In this document: positions 1 to 6,631 of the stretch, piece by piece | Layout: the number at the start of each line of letters is the position of its first letter | Position numbering within the stretch: the stretch's first letter is position 1 | Assembly: GCA_036311285.1 (NCBI GenBank) | Contig: JAXJQF010000030.1 | Span: 1-21,314 of the forward strand | Direction of reading: 5' to 3' | Source of the DNA: JAXJQF01 sp036311285 | GTDB taxonomy: Bacteria > Pseudomonadota > Gammaproteobacteria > Enterobacterales > Succinivibrionaceae | Length of the DNA stretch: 21,314 nucleotides | The notes under the pieces: generated by a model | Databases searched by the model: none | Seen by the model: only the letters and a program-made list of their open reading frames with translations | Told to the model about the DNA's origin: nothing | Program-made: the position numbers and the translations under genes

Positions 1-552
1 AATATTTTAATTTTACTTAAGCAAAAAGCTTAAAAAAATACTATTTTTAATAGTTTAAGTAAATAAAACTATACTAGCTCACAAAATAAACAAATATATT
101 AATTCTTTTAAAATAATGTGCTTTCTAACAAAAAATAATTTTATTTAACATTGTACAATTTATTTACACTAAAAAATGATTAGAAAATAATCAGACGAAG
201 AAAAATATAAATATATAGAAATACATGACAAATAACATATTCTATATTGTTGCTAAAAGAAATGATCTATTAGTACACAAGTCTTCTATAGACATATGTA
301 ATAAAAATTTAAACACTAATCAAACTCGTTAATTAAAGATTTATAAACGTTTTTATAAAGAAATGACATTTGTTTTGTCTTCTTTATAAGTTGCTTTACT
401 CTCTAAAATTTCTTTAGTTATAAAAAAATATAACATCGAAAGTTAGAAGAAATAGCAAATAACAAGTAATAACTAAAGTAAAATTTACAACTAATAAAAG
501 GTTTAACACTAAAGCAAACCATAAATAAAGTATTAAAATTGAGAAAATATAG
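1..552. other. AT-rich non-coding stretch at left edge
   Basis: No open frame here has a start, a ribosome site and a plausible protein. The stretch is extremely AT-rich. It holds a palindrome ATTGTACAAT at about 150-159 and a stem-loop at 353-389 (listed separately). The promoter of the gene at 553 should lie in the right-hand part, but I see no convincing -35/-10 pair. Confidence 0.6.
353..389. repeat. Stem-loop in intergenic region
   Basis: TTATAAAGA (353-361) pairs perfectly with TCTTTATAA (381-389). Inside it GACA (365-368) pairs with TGTC (376-379), leaving a 7-nt loop. No U-tract follows on either strand, so it is not an ordinary intrinsic terminator. It lies about 165 nt before the gene at 553. 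The role is unknown. Confidence 0.5.
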
Positions 553-1041
553 ATGACTTTAAAAAGATTTATAAAAAGAATAGTACTTAGTCTACCATTA
601 GTATTGGTCGTTGTCCTGGGAGGATTGTACTATTATAATTTACTTACTATGCCTATTCTAATTAGAACAGATGAGTTTAATAAAGAAGAAGCTATATTAT
701 TAAGTAAATTTATAAACAGTAATTTAGATGATGTTGTTATTTATGACAAGCTACATGAATATAAACAAAAGAGATTTTCAAAAACATTGACCTCTCGAAC
801 ACAACTAATGTACTTTTTAACTAGAGACCCACGGTTTTTTCAAACATATACAGGAGAATGCTATATAAAAGGAAAAACTAAAAAAACAAATATACCAATT
901 GAGTTGAAATTTAAAATAACTGACAGATCTGGAATGTTAACTCTAGTGAATGTAGATATTAAAGGCATGCCTCTAGCAGATAATCAGATGTCTGTATTGT
1001 TTGAAAAGTTTGTTGAAATTGCAAAAGAAAATATTCCTTAA
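553..1041 (+). CDS. Small membrane-anchored hypothetical protein
   Basis: A 162-residue protein that I do not recognise. Residues 1-9 are basic (Lys4, Arg5, Lys8, Arg9) and are followed by one hydrophobic helix at about 10-31. That predicts an inner-membrane anchor or uncleaved signal, with a soluble domain of about 130 residues on the outer side by the positive-inside rule. The soluble part mixes helix and strand, has a single cysteine (in GECY, about residue 102), and shows no catalytic motif I can name. The start is supported by GAG about 9 nt upstream. It is a single-gene unit: a strong terminator follows at 1065-1099, and the next gene (traT) converges on it. No function is assigned; confidence is that it is a real gene. 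Confidence 0.7.
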   Translation: MTLKRFIKRIVLSLPLVLVVVLGGLYYYNLLTMPILIRTDEFNKEEAILLSKFINSNLDDVVIYDKLHEYKQKRFSKTLTSRTQLMYFLTRDPRFFQTYTGECYIKGKTKKTNIPIELKFKITDRSGMLTLVNVDIKGMPLADNQMSVLFEKFVEIAKENIP

Positions 1042-1064
1042 ATAATGTTCCTTAATCTTTGATT

Positions 1065-1099
1065 AAAAATCCTCTAGTAATAACTAGAGGATTTTTTTT
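1065..1099 (+). terminator. Intrinsic terminator, probably bidirectional
   Basis: A 14-bp perfect stem (1065-1078 with 1083-1096) has loop AATA and is followed by a run of eight T ending at 1099. Read on the minus strand it ends in five T. It sits between the convergent genes at 553-1041 and 1172-1963 and can serve both. Confidence 0.9.
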
Positions 1100-1171
1100 G
1101 GTGGATTTATTGATAAAAGTAGAAAAATTTAATTAAGATAAATTTAGTTACACTACTCTTTAAACTACTAA

Positions 1172-1963
1172 TTATTGAGCAAAAATATTTGAAATAGCAT
1201 GTACTAATGCGTTTTCAATTTCATTTGCGCATTCTTCGTATTTAAGATTTACTTTATTAGCAACGGATACTATACGTGTTGTATGCTGCATCTTATCAGT
1301 TACATTATCAGTTATAGATTCTGTACGAGTATTGTTACCACTTGTTACTTTACTTTCTGTTTGTGAAATTACACCGTTTGGAACTTTTTCAGAAATAAGA
1401 AGATCTGTAACAGCTGTATAGTAAACGTCATCAACCATAATATTAGCGATATAAGAAGCTGCCCCTACTGCAACACCAACTAGTAAAGCTTCTCCTGCAT
1501 AGTCATGTCCATAATCATGGCTATATCCCCAATAATCTGTATAGCTATCTTGTTTCCCCATGTAGAATCCTAAGCCTGCCGCTGTACCAATTAAAAATGA
1601 CTCAGCTCCCTTAGCTAAATATGATTCACTATCATTGGTTGAACTTTTTCTTATTGATACTATATTTGCTTGAAGCCAATACTGAGCTTCTTCTGGGTTA
1701 TTAGTAACAACCATACCATATTGAGCAAGACTTTCTCTAATCTTATTAGAAATATTAGGCATTGGTTTATCTGAAGTATTTCTAATTTGGACAAATACGG
1801 TATTATTAGAGCTTGGTTGTAACCAAATAGTATCACTTAACTGAGTGTCTAAAGACAAATCCCCCTTAGTAATAGATGTTGTAATTGCACTACAACCTGT
1901 TATTACAGGAGTACTAAGAGCTAACATGGATGATAATAATAAAGCTTTATATACTGTTCTCAT
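1172..1963 (-). CDS. traT: TraT-family outer-membrane lipoprotein
   Basis: A 263-residue TraT-family lipoprotein. F-plasmid TraT blocks entry of like plasmids (surface exclusion) and protects against complement. The first 23 residues form a lipoprotein signal ending in the lipobox ITGC, with Cys24 the predicted lipidated residue. Sequence typical of TraT then follows: a DTIWLQPSSNNTVFVQIRNTSDKPM-like segment (quoted in part: TVFVQIRNTSDK), YWLQANI at about 96-102, two glycine/alanine-rich hydrophobic segments (about 118-135 and 155-175), MVDDVYYT, and RIVSVANKVNLK near the end. The ribosome site is GAGGA, 7 nt before ATG. A Tyr/Asp/His-rich insert between the hydrophobic segments makes it somewhat longer than plasmid TraT. 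No conjugation genes are nearby, so this is probably a chromosomal surface protein. A TATTAT -10-like box lies at 1997-2002. Confidence 0.93.
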   Translation of the reverse strand: MRTVYKALLLSSMLALSTPVITGCSAITTSITKGDLSLDTQLSDTIWLQPSSNNTVFVQIRNTSDKPMPNISNKIRESLAQYGMVVTNNPEEAQYWLQANIVSIRKSSTNDSESYLAKGAESFLIGTAAGLGFYMGKQDSYTDYWGYSHDYGHDYAGEALLVGVAVGAASYIANIMVDDVYYTAVTDLLISEKVPNGVISQTESKVTSGNNTRTESITDNVTDKMQHTTRIVSVANKVNLKYEECANEIENALVHAISNIFAQ

Positions 1964-2138
1964 TCGTTTATCCTCTTTGATTATTCTAATACGTATATAA
2001 TATCACAAATGTTATCATGATGTGTATAAAGTTTATATTAGTGATTTTATATCATTAGAATGTATGAACTTTGTTACATATTAGACAACTCAAAATATAA
2101 AAAGTGTAAATTTCTTTTGTGATTTTGATTAAACAAAC

Positions 2139-2177
2139 AAAAAAAACACAACGTGAATTTACCACATTGTGTCTTTT
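2139..2177 (-). terminator. Terminator of the clpPX operon
   Basis: On the minus strand ACACAATGTG (2172-2163) pairs with CACGTTGTGT (2155-2146), 10 bp with one G-U pair and a 7-nt loop. A run of eight T follows. It starts about 30 nt past the clpX stop. Confidence 0.9.
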
Positions 2178-2205
2178 TATTATCTGATTTTAAAAATGAA
2201 GATTT

Positions 2206-3489
2206 TTAAGCTGTACGATTATATACATTTTCTTCGTTACTAATATCTTCAATAACCGGTTGTGTTTCGTTTATTACGTTTTCTTCAGTTATTACAACAC
2301 GAGCTTTCTTCATGTTTCTAACGATAGATGGAACGTCGAACATAATATTTAATAACATTTGTTCAATTATAGAACGTAAACCTCTTGCACCAGTTTTCTT
2401 CTCTATAGCCTTTTTAGCAATAGCTTTAATAGCCTCTGGCGTGAACACTAAATCAGTAGAGTCTAATTCAAGCATTGCTTGGAACTGACGGATAACGGCG
2501 TTCTTAGGCTTAGTTAAGATATTTACTAATGATTCTTCATCTAATTCATCTAAAGCGGCAATTACTGGTAAACGACCAATAAATTCAGGTATTAAACCGT
2601 ATTGAGTCAAATCAGTAGGTTCAATTGAATGAATCTTTTCACTTAAAGTTAATTCGTCTTCTTTACCATAAACTTGCGCATTAAAACCGATGCCTGAGTT
2701 CTTGTGTATACGTTTATCAATAATCTTTTCGATACCAGCAAACGCACCACCACAGATAAATAAGATCTTAGAAGTATCTACTCTTATACAATCTGTTTGA
2801 GGATGCTTACGTCCACCTGTAGGAGGAACTGATGCTACTGTACCTTCAATTAATTTTAACAACGCATGTTGAACACCTTCACCACTTACGTCTCTTGTAA
2901 TTGATACGTTTTCACCTTTTCTTGAGATCTTATCAATTTCGTCAATAAAGATAATACCTCTTTCAGCCTTTTCAGTATCATAATTGCAGTTTTCTAATAA
3001 CTTGCAAATAATACTTTCTACGTCTTCACCAACATAACCTGCTTCAGTTAATGTTGTTGCGTCTGCAATAGCAAAAGGTACGTCTAAGAATCTTGCCAAG
3101 GTCTGAGCAAGCAATGTTTTACCACTACCTGTAGGACCGATTACTAAAATATTAGACTTGTTTAATTCTACATCGTTGAATTTATCTAAAAAACACTTAC
3201 GTTTGTAGTGGTTGTAAACAGCAACAGATAAAATCTTTTTTGCACTCTCTTGACCAATTACATAATTATCTAAGTGTTCTTTTATTTCAGAAGGAGTTGG
3301 AAGATTTCTTAACGCTTTTAGAGCATCGTTTTCTTTAAGCTTATTCTTTTCGTTTTCATCTTGAGTAATAATTTCAAGACAAACCTCAATACATTCGTTA
3401 CAAATGTAAACGTCTTGAGGTCCTTTTATTAAACGTTTTACTGCGTGTTGACTTTTACCGCAGAAAGAACAATTTAATTCCTTAGCCAT
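2206..3489 (-). CDS. clpX: ATP-dependent Clp protease ATP-binding subunit ClpX
   Basis: A 427-residue AAA+ unfoldase, close to the E. coli length. It forms a hexamer in the cytoplasm that unfolds tagged proteins and threads them into ClpP. The N-terminal zinc domain has Cys7, Cys10, Cys30 and Cys33. The AAA+ core has Walker A GPTGSGKT (118-125), pore-1 loop GYVGED (151-156), Walker B IIFIDEID (179-186), pore-2 RDVSGEGVQ (199-207) and the ClpP-docking IGF tripeptide (267-269). Sensor-2 lies in GARGLRS near the C-terminus. All key residues are present, so the enzyme should be functional. The ribosome site AAGGAAG precedes ATG. It starts 11 nt after the clpP stop, a tight operon pointing to co-transcription and matched stoichiometry, and it ends in an acidic tail. 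Confidence 0.98.
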   Translation of the reverse strand: MAKELNCSFCGKSQHAVKRLIKGPQDVYICNECIEVCLEIITQDENEKNKLKENDALKALRNLPTPSEIKEHLDNYVIGQESAKKILSVAVYNHYKRKCFLDKFNDVELNKSNILVIGPTGSGKTLLAQTLARFLDVPFAIADATTLTEAGYVGEDVESIICKLLENCNYDTEKAERGIIFIDEIDKISRKGENVSITRDVSGEGVQHALLKLIEGTVASVPPTGGRKHPQTDCIRVDTSKILFICGGAFAGIEKIIDKRIHKNSGIGFNAQVYGKEDELTLSEKIHSIEPTDLTQYGLIPEFIGRLPVIAALDELDEESLVNILTKPKNAVIRQFQAMLELDSTDLVFTPEAIKAIAKKAIEKKTGARGLRSIIEQMLLNIMFDVPSIVRNMKKARVVITEENVINETQPVIEDISNEENVYNRTA

Positions 3490-3500
3490 TATTATCTTCC

Positions 3501-4130
3501 TTAAATACTTTGTGGACGTTTAGTTAAAATTTCATCAATTAAACCAAATTCTTTAGCTTCTTCAGCACTTAAGAAGTTATCTCTATCTGTAGCAGCGATA
3601 ATTTCTGCCATTGACTTACCAGTATGTAACGCTAACTTCTTATTTAATTCTTCTTTAATTCTTAATGTTTCACGAGCGTGAATTTCAATATCTGAAGCCT
3701 GACCGCTAAATCCACCTAATGGTTGATGAATCATGATGCGAGAACTAGGTAAACTAAATCTCTTTCCTGGAGTTCCTGCTGCTAATAAAAATGACCCCAT
3801 TGAACATGCTTGACCAGAACAAATTGTGCAAACATCAGGTCTAATATATTGCATTGTATCATAAATACTCATACCAGCTGTAACCACACCACCTGGTGAG
3901 TTGATATATAAATAAATATCCTTATCAGGATCTTCTGATTCTAGGAACAATAGCTGAGCAACAATTAAATTAGCCATATGGTCTTCTACTTGCCCTGTTA
4001 AGAAGACTATTCTTTCTTTTAATAAGCGTGAATATATATCAAAAGATCTTTCACCTTTTGCTGTCTGCTCAATTACCATTGGTATCAATGCTGACATTGT
4101 ATGATCTACGTTTTTATTATTATTTGTCAA
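3501..4130 (-). CDS. clpP: ATP-dependent Clp protease proteolytic subunit ClpP
   Basis: A 209-residue serine protease that assembles into a 14-subunit chamber and degrades substrates delivered by ClpX. The catalytic triad is visible: Ser110 (in GQACSMG), His135 (in MIHQPLGG) and Asp184 (in TDRDNF). The N-terminal residues before ALIPMVIEQT correspond to the propeptide that E. coli ClpP removes by self-cleavage. The start is TTG: GGAG lies 7 nt upstream of TTG at 4130. The first in-frame ATG (4097) has no ribosome site and would leave almost no propeptide. clpX follows 11 nt downstream. The trigger-factor gene usually found before clpP in gammaproteobacteria is absent; a nucleotidyltransferase gene lies there instead. 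Confidence 0.98.
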   Translation of the reverse strand: MTNNNKNVDHTMSALIPMVIEQTAKGERSFDIYSRLLKERIVFLTGQVEDHMANLIVAQLLFLESEDPDKDIYLYINSPGGVVTAGMSIYDTMQYIRPDVCTICSGQACSMGSFLLAAGTPGKRFSLPSSRIMIHQPLGGFSGQASDIEIHARETLRIKEELNKKLALHTGKSMAEIIAATDRDNFLSAEEAKEFGLIDEILTKRPQSI

Positions 4131-4170
4131 TTTCTTTCTCCAGTTACAAAGCTGACTTTGTTTGGTTCTA

Positions 4171-4176
4171 ATTATA
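4171..4176 (-). promoter_or_regulatory. Possible -10 box of clpP
   Basis: A perfect TATAAT on the minus strand, which would start transcription near 4164 and give a leader of about 35 nt. No good -35 is found at 16-18 nt spacing, and no sigma-32 (heat-shock) consensus is visible, so the assignment is tentative. Confidence 0.3.
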
Positions 4177-4265
4177 TACTAATTTGTTGTTTTTAGATAT
4201 ATGATTATTAAATATTAAATGAGTTTTAAAACTTATTTTGCAAGCAATTCTTAAAAATAGATTTT

Positions 4266-4311
4266 AAAAAGATTTTAATAGTTATTATTTGTAAAATAAC
4301 AGCAAAATCTT
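4266..4311 (-). terminator. Possible terminator after the nucleotidyltransferase gene
   Basis: On the minus strand AAGATTTT (4311-4304) pairs with AAAATCTT (4276-4269), enclosing an inner 6-bp stem GTTATT/AATAAC. The right arm runs into a short T run (five T counting stem bases). The stem is AT-only and lies about 95 nt past the stop, so it is a weaker terminator than others in the window. Confidence 0.4.
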
Positions 4312-4405
4312 CTTAAAATAGAATCATTGATATATATTGCTTAAATTATTTTATAAACTGTTTCTTATTTATTCTTTTATACAAAAATATCGTTATTTTT
4401 TTATT

Positions 4406-5194
4406 CTACAACTCTATAAACCTTCTTAAATTCATCAATAAATTTAATAAGTGAACTTTTAAAGTGTCATCATAAGTAGATGCTAAAATATTAGTTACAT
4501 CTTCTTCAAAGTTAGTGGGAAGATGACTACAATTCTCCAATGCATACTTTACTAATCTCTTCTCACCTGGATGAAGCATTCTATTCTTTGCAAATATCAC
4601 ATCAAAATAACTTGCCATAAAAGCTGTTAAACGATGATTAACAGAGTTGTAATCTTCTCTAATCATTGCTTTATCAATCTGTTCTAAATATGAAGCAAAT
4701 GGTTTTCCATTCATTAGCTGCATATTTCTATAAATAATACTCTTTGCTAATTCATCAGGATATGGTGTATTTAATCGTTGTTTTAGATTCTTTAACCAAT
4801 TGTTCTTATCATAGAACAATTTACAATTTTTTATTGTATAAAGGATACAAGTTGTATAACCGTTAGACGCATTAAATTGTTCCCACTTGCTTTCTACTTC
4901 ATTTTCTATCCATGCAACATCCCAATATGCAATGTCTAATTGAACACCTAATTCATCTACAACATATTCATCTGTAGGACCAAAATAATCTTGATTTAAA
5001 TCCATTTTACTTGAAAATGATTTAGCTATATTTTCTCTAGCTTGCAATGGAATCGGTTCACTTGAAAATATTTCAATATCAATATCTGACAAATTGTCAT
5101 TTATGTGAGCAATACTAGAACCACCGATTGCAATAGCTTGTACTTGCGGTAAAGTCTTATAAGAATTTAAAACAGTTTCTAATGTTATAGACAT
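4406..5194 (-). CDS. Nucleotidyltransferase, DUF4037-like
   Basis: A 262-residue protein with a pol-beta-type nucleotidyltransferase head. The signature GGSS (24-27) is followed by SDIDIEI, with metal-binding Asp37 and Asp39, and a third acidic residue at Asp87 in QLDIAYW. The rest (about 100-262) is helical and resembles DUF4037-type C-terminal domains found with antibiotic-adenylyltransferase-like folds. It probably transfers a nucleotide to a small molecule or macromolecule, but the substrate cannot be told from sequence. AAGGA lies about 9 nt before the ATG. It is monocistronic: 276 nt from clpP and 442 nt from the next gene upstream. No HEPN or MNT antitoxin partner is adjacent, so a toxin-antitoxin role is not supported. 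Confidence 0.8.
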   Translation of the reverse strand: MSITLETVLNSYKTLPQVQAIAIGGSSIAHINDNLSDIDIEIFSSEPIPLQARENIAKSFSSKMDLNQDYFGPTDEYVVDELGVQLDIAYWDVAWIENEVESKWEQFNASNGYTTCILYTIKNCKLFYDKNNWLKNLKQRLNTPYPDELAKSIIYRNMQLMNGKPFASYLEQIDKAMIREDYNSVNHRLTAFMASYFDVIFAKNRMLHPGEKRLVKYALENCSHLPTNFEEDVTNILASTYDDTLKVHLLNLLMNLRRFIEL

Positions 5195-5550
5195 ACATCC
5201 ACATCCTTTTTATTACTTTATTTAGTTTTATCCTAATGCTAATTTATACTATTCAAGCATATCAATCTATATTTGAATAATGAGAATGCGAAGTATATCT
5301 TTATTGCTCAAATTATAATCTCTTCTTATTGTAGTTTTATAAAACAATCATTCAGCTAAACAATTTGACTAAATCAATTTTAAAAAGGAAGTGCATTAAC
5401 ACATAAATTGTTTATATCTATAAGCATTAAATAACATTGAGAATCTTTATCAATTTGAAAAAGTATGACATCAAAAAACTACCTATACATATATGATACA
5501 TATATAAATATTATTCCTAGCTTATCCGACAATCATCGATTATAAAATAT

Positions 5551-5588
5551 ATAAAAAAAATTCCTAACTCGTTACAAAGTAGGAATTC
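5551..5588 (-). terminator. Intrinsic terminator of the UDG-like gene
   Basis: On the minus strand AATTCCTA (5587-5580) pairs with TAGGAATT (5566-5559). A run of eight T follows (5560-5553). It lies about 50 nt past the stop codon. Confidence 0.85.
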
Positions 5589-5604
5589 TCCTTTAAATAC
5601 ACGT

Positions 5605-5622
5605 AAATTTAATTTGTCCAAC
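5605..5622. repeat. Short direct repeat flanking the UDG-like gene (copy 1)
   Basis: AAATTTAATTTGT at 5605-5617 recurs at 6397-6409. Both copies are followed by two variable bases and AAC. The pair brackets the gene at 5637-6377. In such AT-rich DNA a 13-mer repeat can arise by chance. Confidence 0.4.
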
Positions 5623-5636
5623 TATCATGGAAGACT

Positions 5637-6377
5637 CTATTTATCAATACAACTAGTGTTCTTTATCTCACTTAATATTTCAGCAAAAGTAACCTTTGCA
5701 TAGGCAAAAAGAATATTATTATTTACAACATACCATGCCGGGTGAACAAATTTTAGATAGTAAATTCCATCTTCTATAAAATATTCAGTTCCACAAGACA
5801 AAGTTTCAGTTTGAACAGTCTTTTGTTTTACCGTTTGAAATAACAACTGAGCTAATTCAAAAGTACCACAACATATTACGAGTTTAGGTTGAATTATTTT
5901 TTCAATTTCATAAAGAGTCAAATCACCGTAATCTTTAATAGCTTTTTGCAACTCTTCATAAATACTTTTAGAATCACCAAATGTCTTTTTGATATTTACA
6001 ACAGCAACATTATGTAGAATTTTTGTAATCTCTTCTTCTGTTTTTGCATAAATATCTGAAAAATTGACATTTAGATCTTTTAAAATCTCACACCAGTAAC
6101 AAACATTAAGCCAAGTTTTTTTCCATGTTTTATTTTCATTATCATTTTGTAATGACGCTAACCATTCAGCTAAACTCCATTTATCTTTACTATTTGAACC
6201 GTTAACTTCCTTTAAAAGAAAAGCAACTTTTAAATCTTGATTTGAATAAATTTCTTCATTTATGATTCCATCATATGCAAAATCATTCCTCTCCTTTAAA
6301 TTAATATCATTATCAAAAAGCTCTTTAATCTGTTTATTTATACTCTTATTTGTACTAATATCATTTAAATTACACAT
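5637..6377 (-). CDS. Uncharacterised protein, possibly uracil-DNA-glycosylase-like fold
   Basis: A 246-residue protein that I do not recognise as a named family. I chose the ATG at 6377 because GGAG lies 6 nt upstream. The frame is open further up to a TTG at 6416, without a ribosome site. Features recall the uracil-DNA glycosylase superfamily: a strand VAFLLKEVNG at about 50-59, VAVVNIKKTFG at about 124-134, PKLVICCG at about 163-170, and FVHPAWY near residue 211, where glycosylases carry an HPS-type motif. The catalytic motif of classical glycosylases is not evident, so DNA repair is only a guess. Charged helical segments lie between these strands. The gene stands alone with its own terminator. 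A palindrome (6394-6410) and short direct repeats border it, consistent with an accessory or transferred gene. Confidence 0.6.
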   Translation of the reverse strand: MCNLNDISTNKSINKQIKELFDNDINLKERNDFAYDGIINEEIYSNQDLKVAFLLKEVNGSNSKDKWSLAEWLASLQNDNENKTWKKTWLNVCYWCEILKDLNVNFSDIYAKTEEEITKILHNVAVVNIKKTFGDSKSIYEELQKAIKDYGDLTLYEIEKIIQPKLVICCGTFELAQLLFQTVKQKTVQTETLSCGTEYFIEDGIYYLKFVHPAWYVVNNNILFAYAKVTFAEILSEIKNTSCIDK

Positions 6378-6393
6378 ATTTTTCTCCATAAAT

Positions 6394-6410
6394 AACAAAT
6401 TTAATTTGTT
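6394..6410. promoter_or_regulatory. Operator-like palindrome before the UDG-like gene
   Basis: AACAAAT (6394-6400) and ATTTGTT (6404-6410) form a perfect 7-bp inverted repeat around TTA. It lies about 17 nt upstream of the preferred start at 6377, close to the ribosome site on the minus strand. It could bind a repressor dimer or fold in the mRNA leader. Confidence 0.35.
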
Positions 6411-6559
6411 GAACAATTTACGTCCTCAGCTATTAATTCGAATAAACACATTAAATACCTTCTTATTATTATGATTTTTTTTCAAACATGTTTTGACTCA
6501 CCTTTTATTTTGTACAAATATTTTTAACTTGTTTTATTTATAGAGATTATTAATGATAA

Positions 6560-6591
6560 TTTGATAAGTTAACAAACAATAATGATATAAT
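6560..6591 (+). promoter_or_regulatory. Probable recN promoter with overlapping palindrome
   Basis: The -10 box TATAAT is at 6586-6591, and TTGATA at 6561-6566 could be the -35 (spacing 19, longer than ideal). An imperfect palindrome TTTGATAAGTTAACAAA (6560-6576, seven of eight pairs) covers the -35. recN is LexA-controlled in E. coli, but no CTGT-N8-ACAG box is present. The palindrome could be this organism's operator; that is inference. Confidence 0.45.
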
Positions 6592-6631
6592 GTATCAATA
6601 TAAATTTTTAACTAAACAATGAGCGACAAGT

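Larger units (their letters stand above)
5195..5636. other. Intergenic stretch
   Basis: No gene is seen. It contains the terminator of the gene at 5637-6377 (5551-5588) and presumably the promoter of the nucleotidyltransferase gene, for which I find no clear consensus. The rest is AT-rich sequence with no other structure I would defend. Confidence 0.5.

Noticed and set aside
4406..5194. Nucleotidyltransferase as the antitoxin of an MNT/HEPN toxin-antitoxin pair or as an abortive-infection gene
   Set aside because: No HEPN-like partner is adjacent, and the protein is twice the size of minimal MNT antitoxins with a large helical C-terminal domain.
6262..6474. Plus-strand 70-codon open frame opposite the UDG-like gene
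   Set aside because: It overlaps the better-supported minus-strand gene and its leader, has no ribosome site and shows low-complexity Leu/Ile/Phe content typical of antisense AT-rich DNA.
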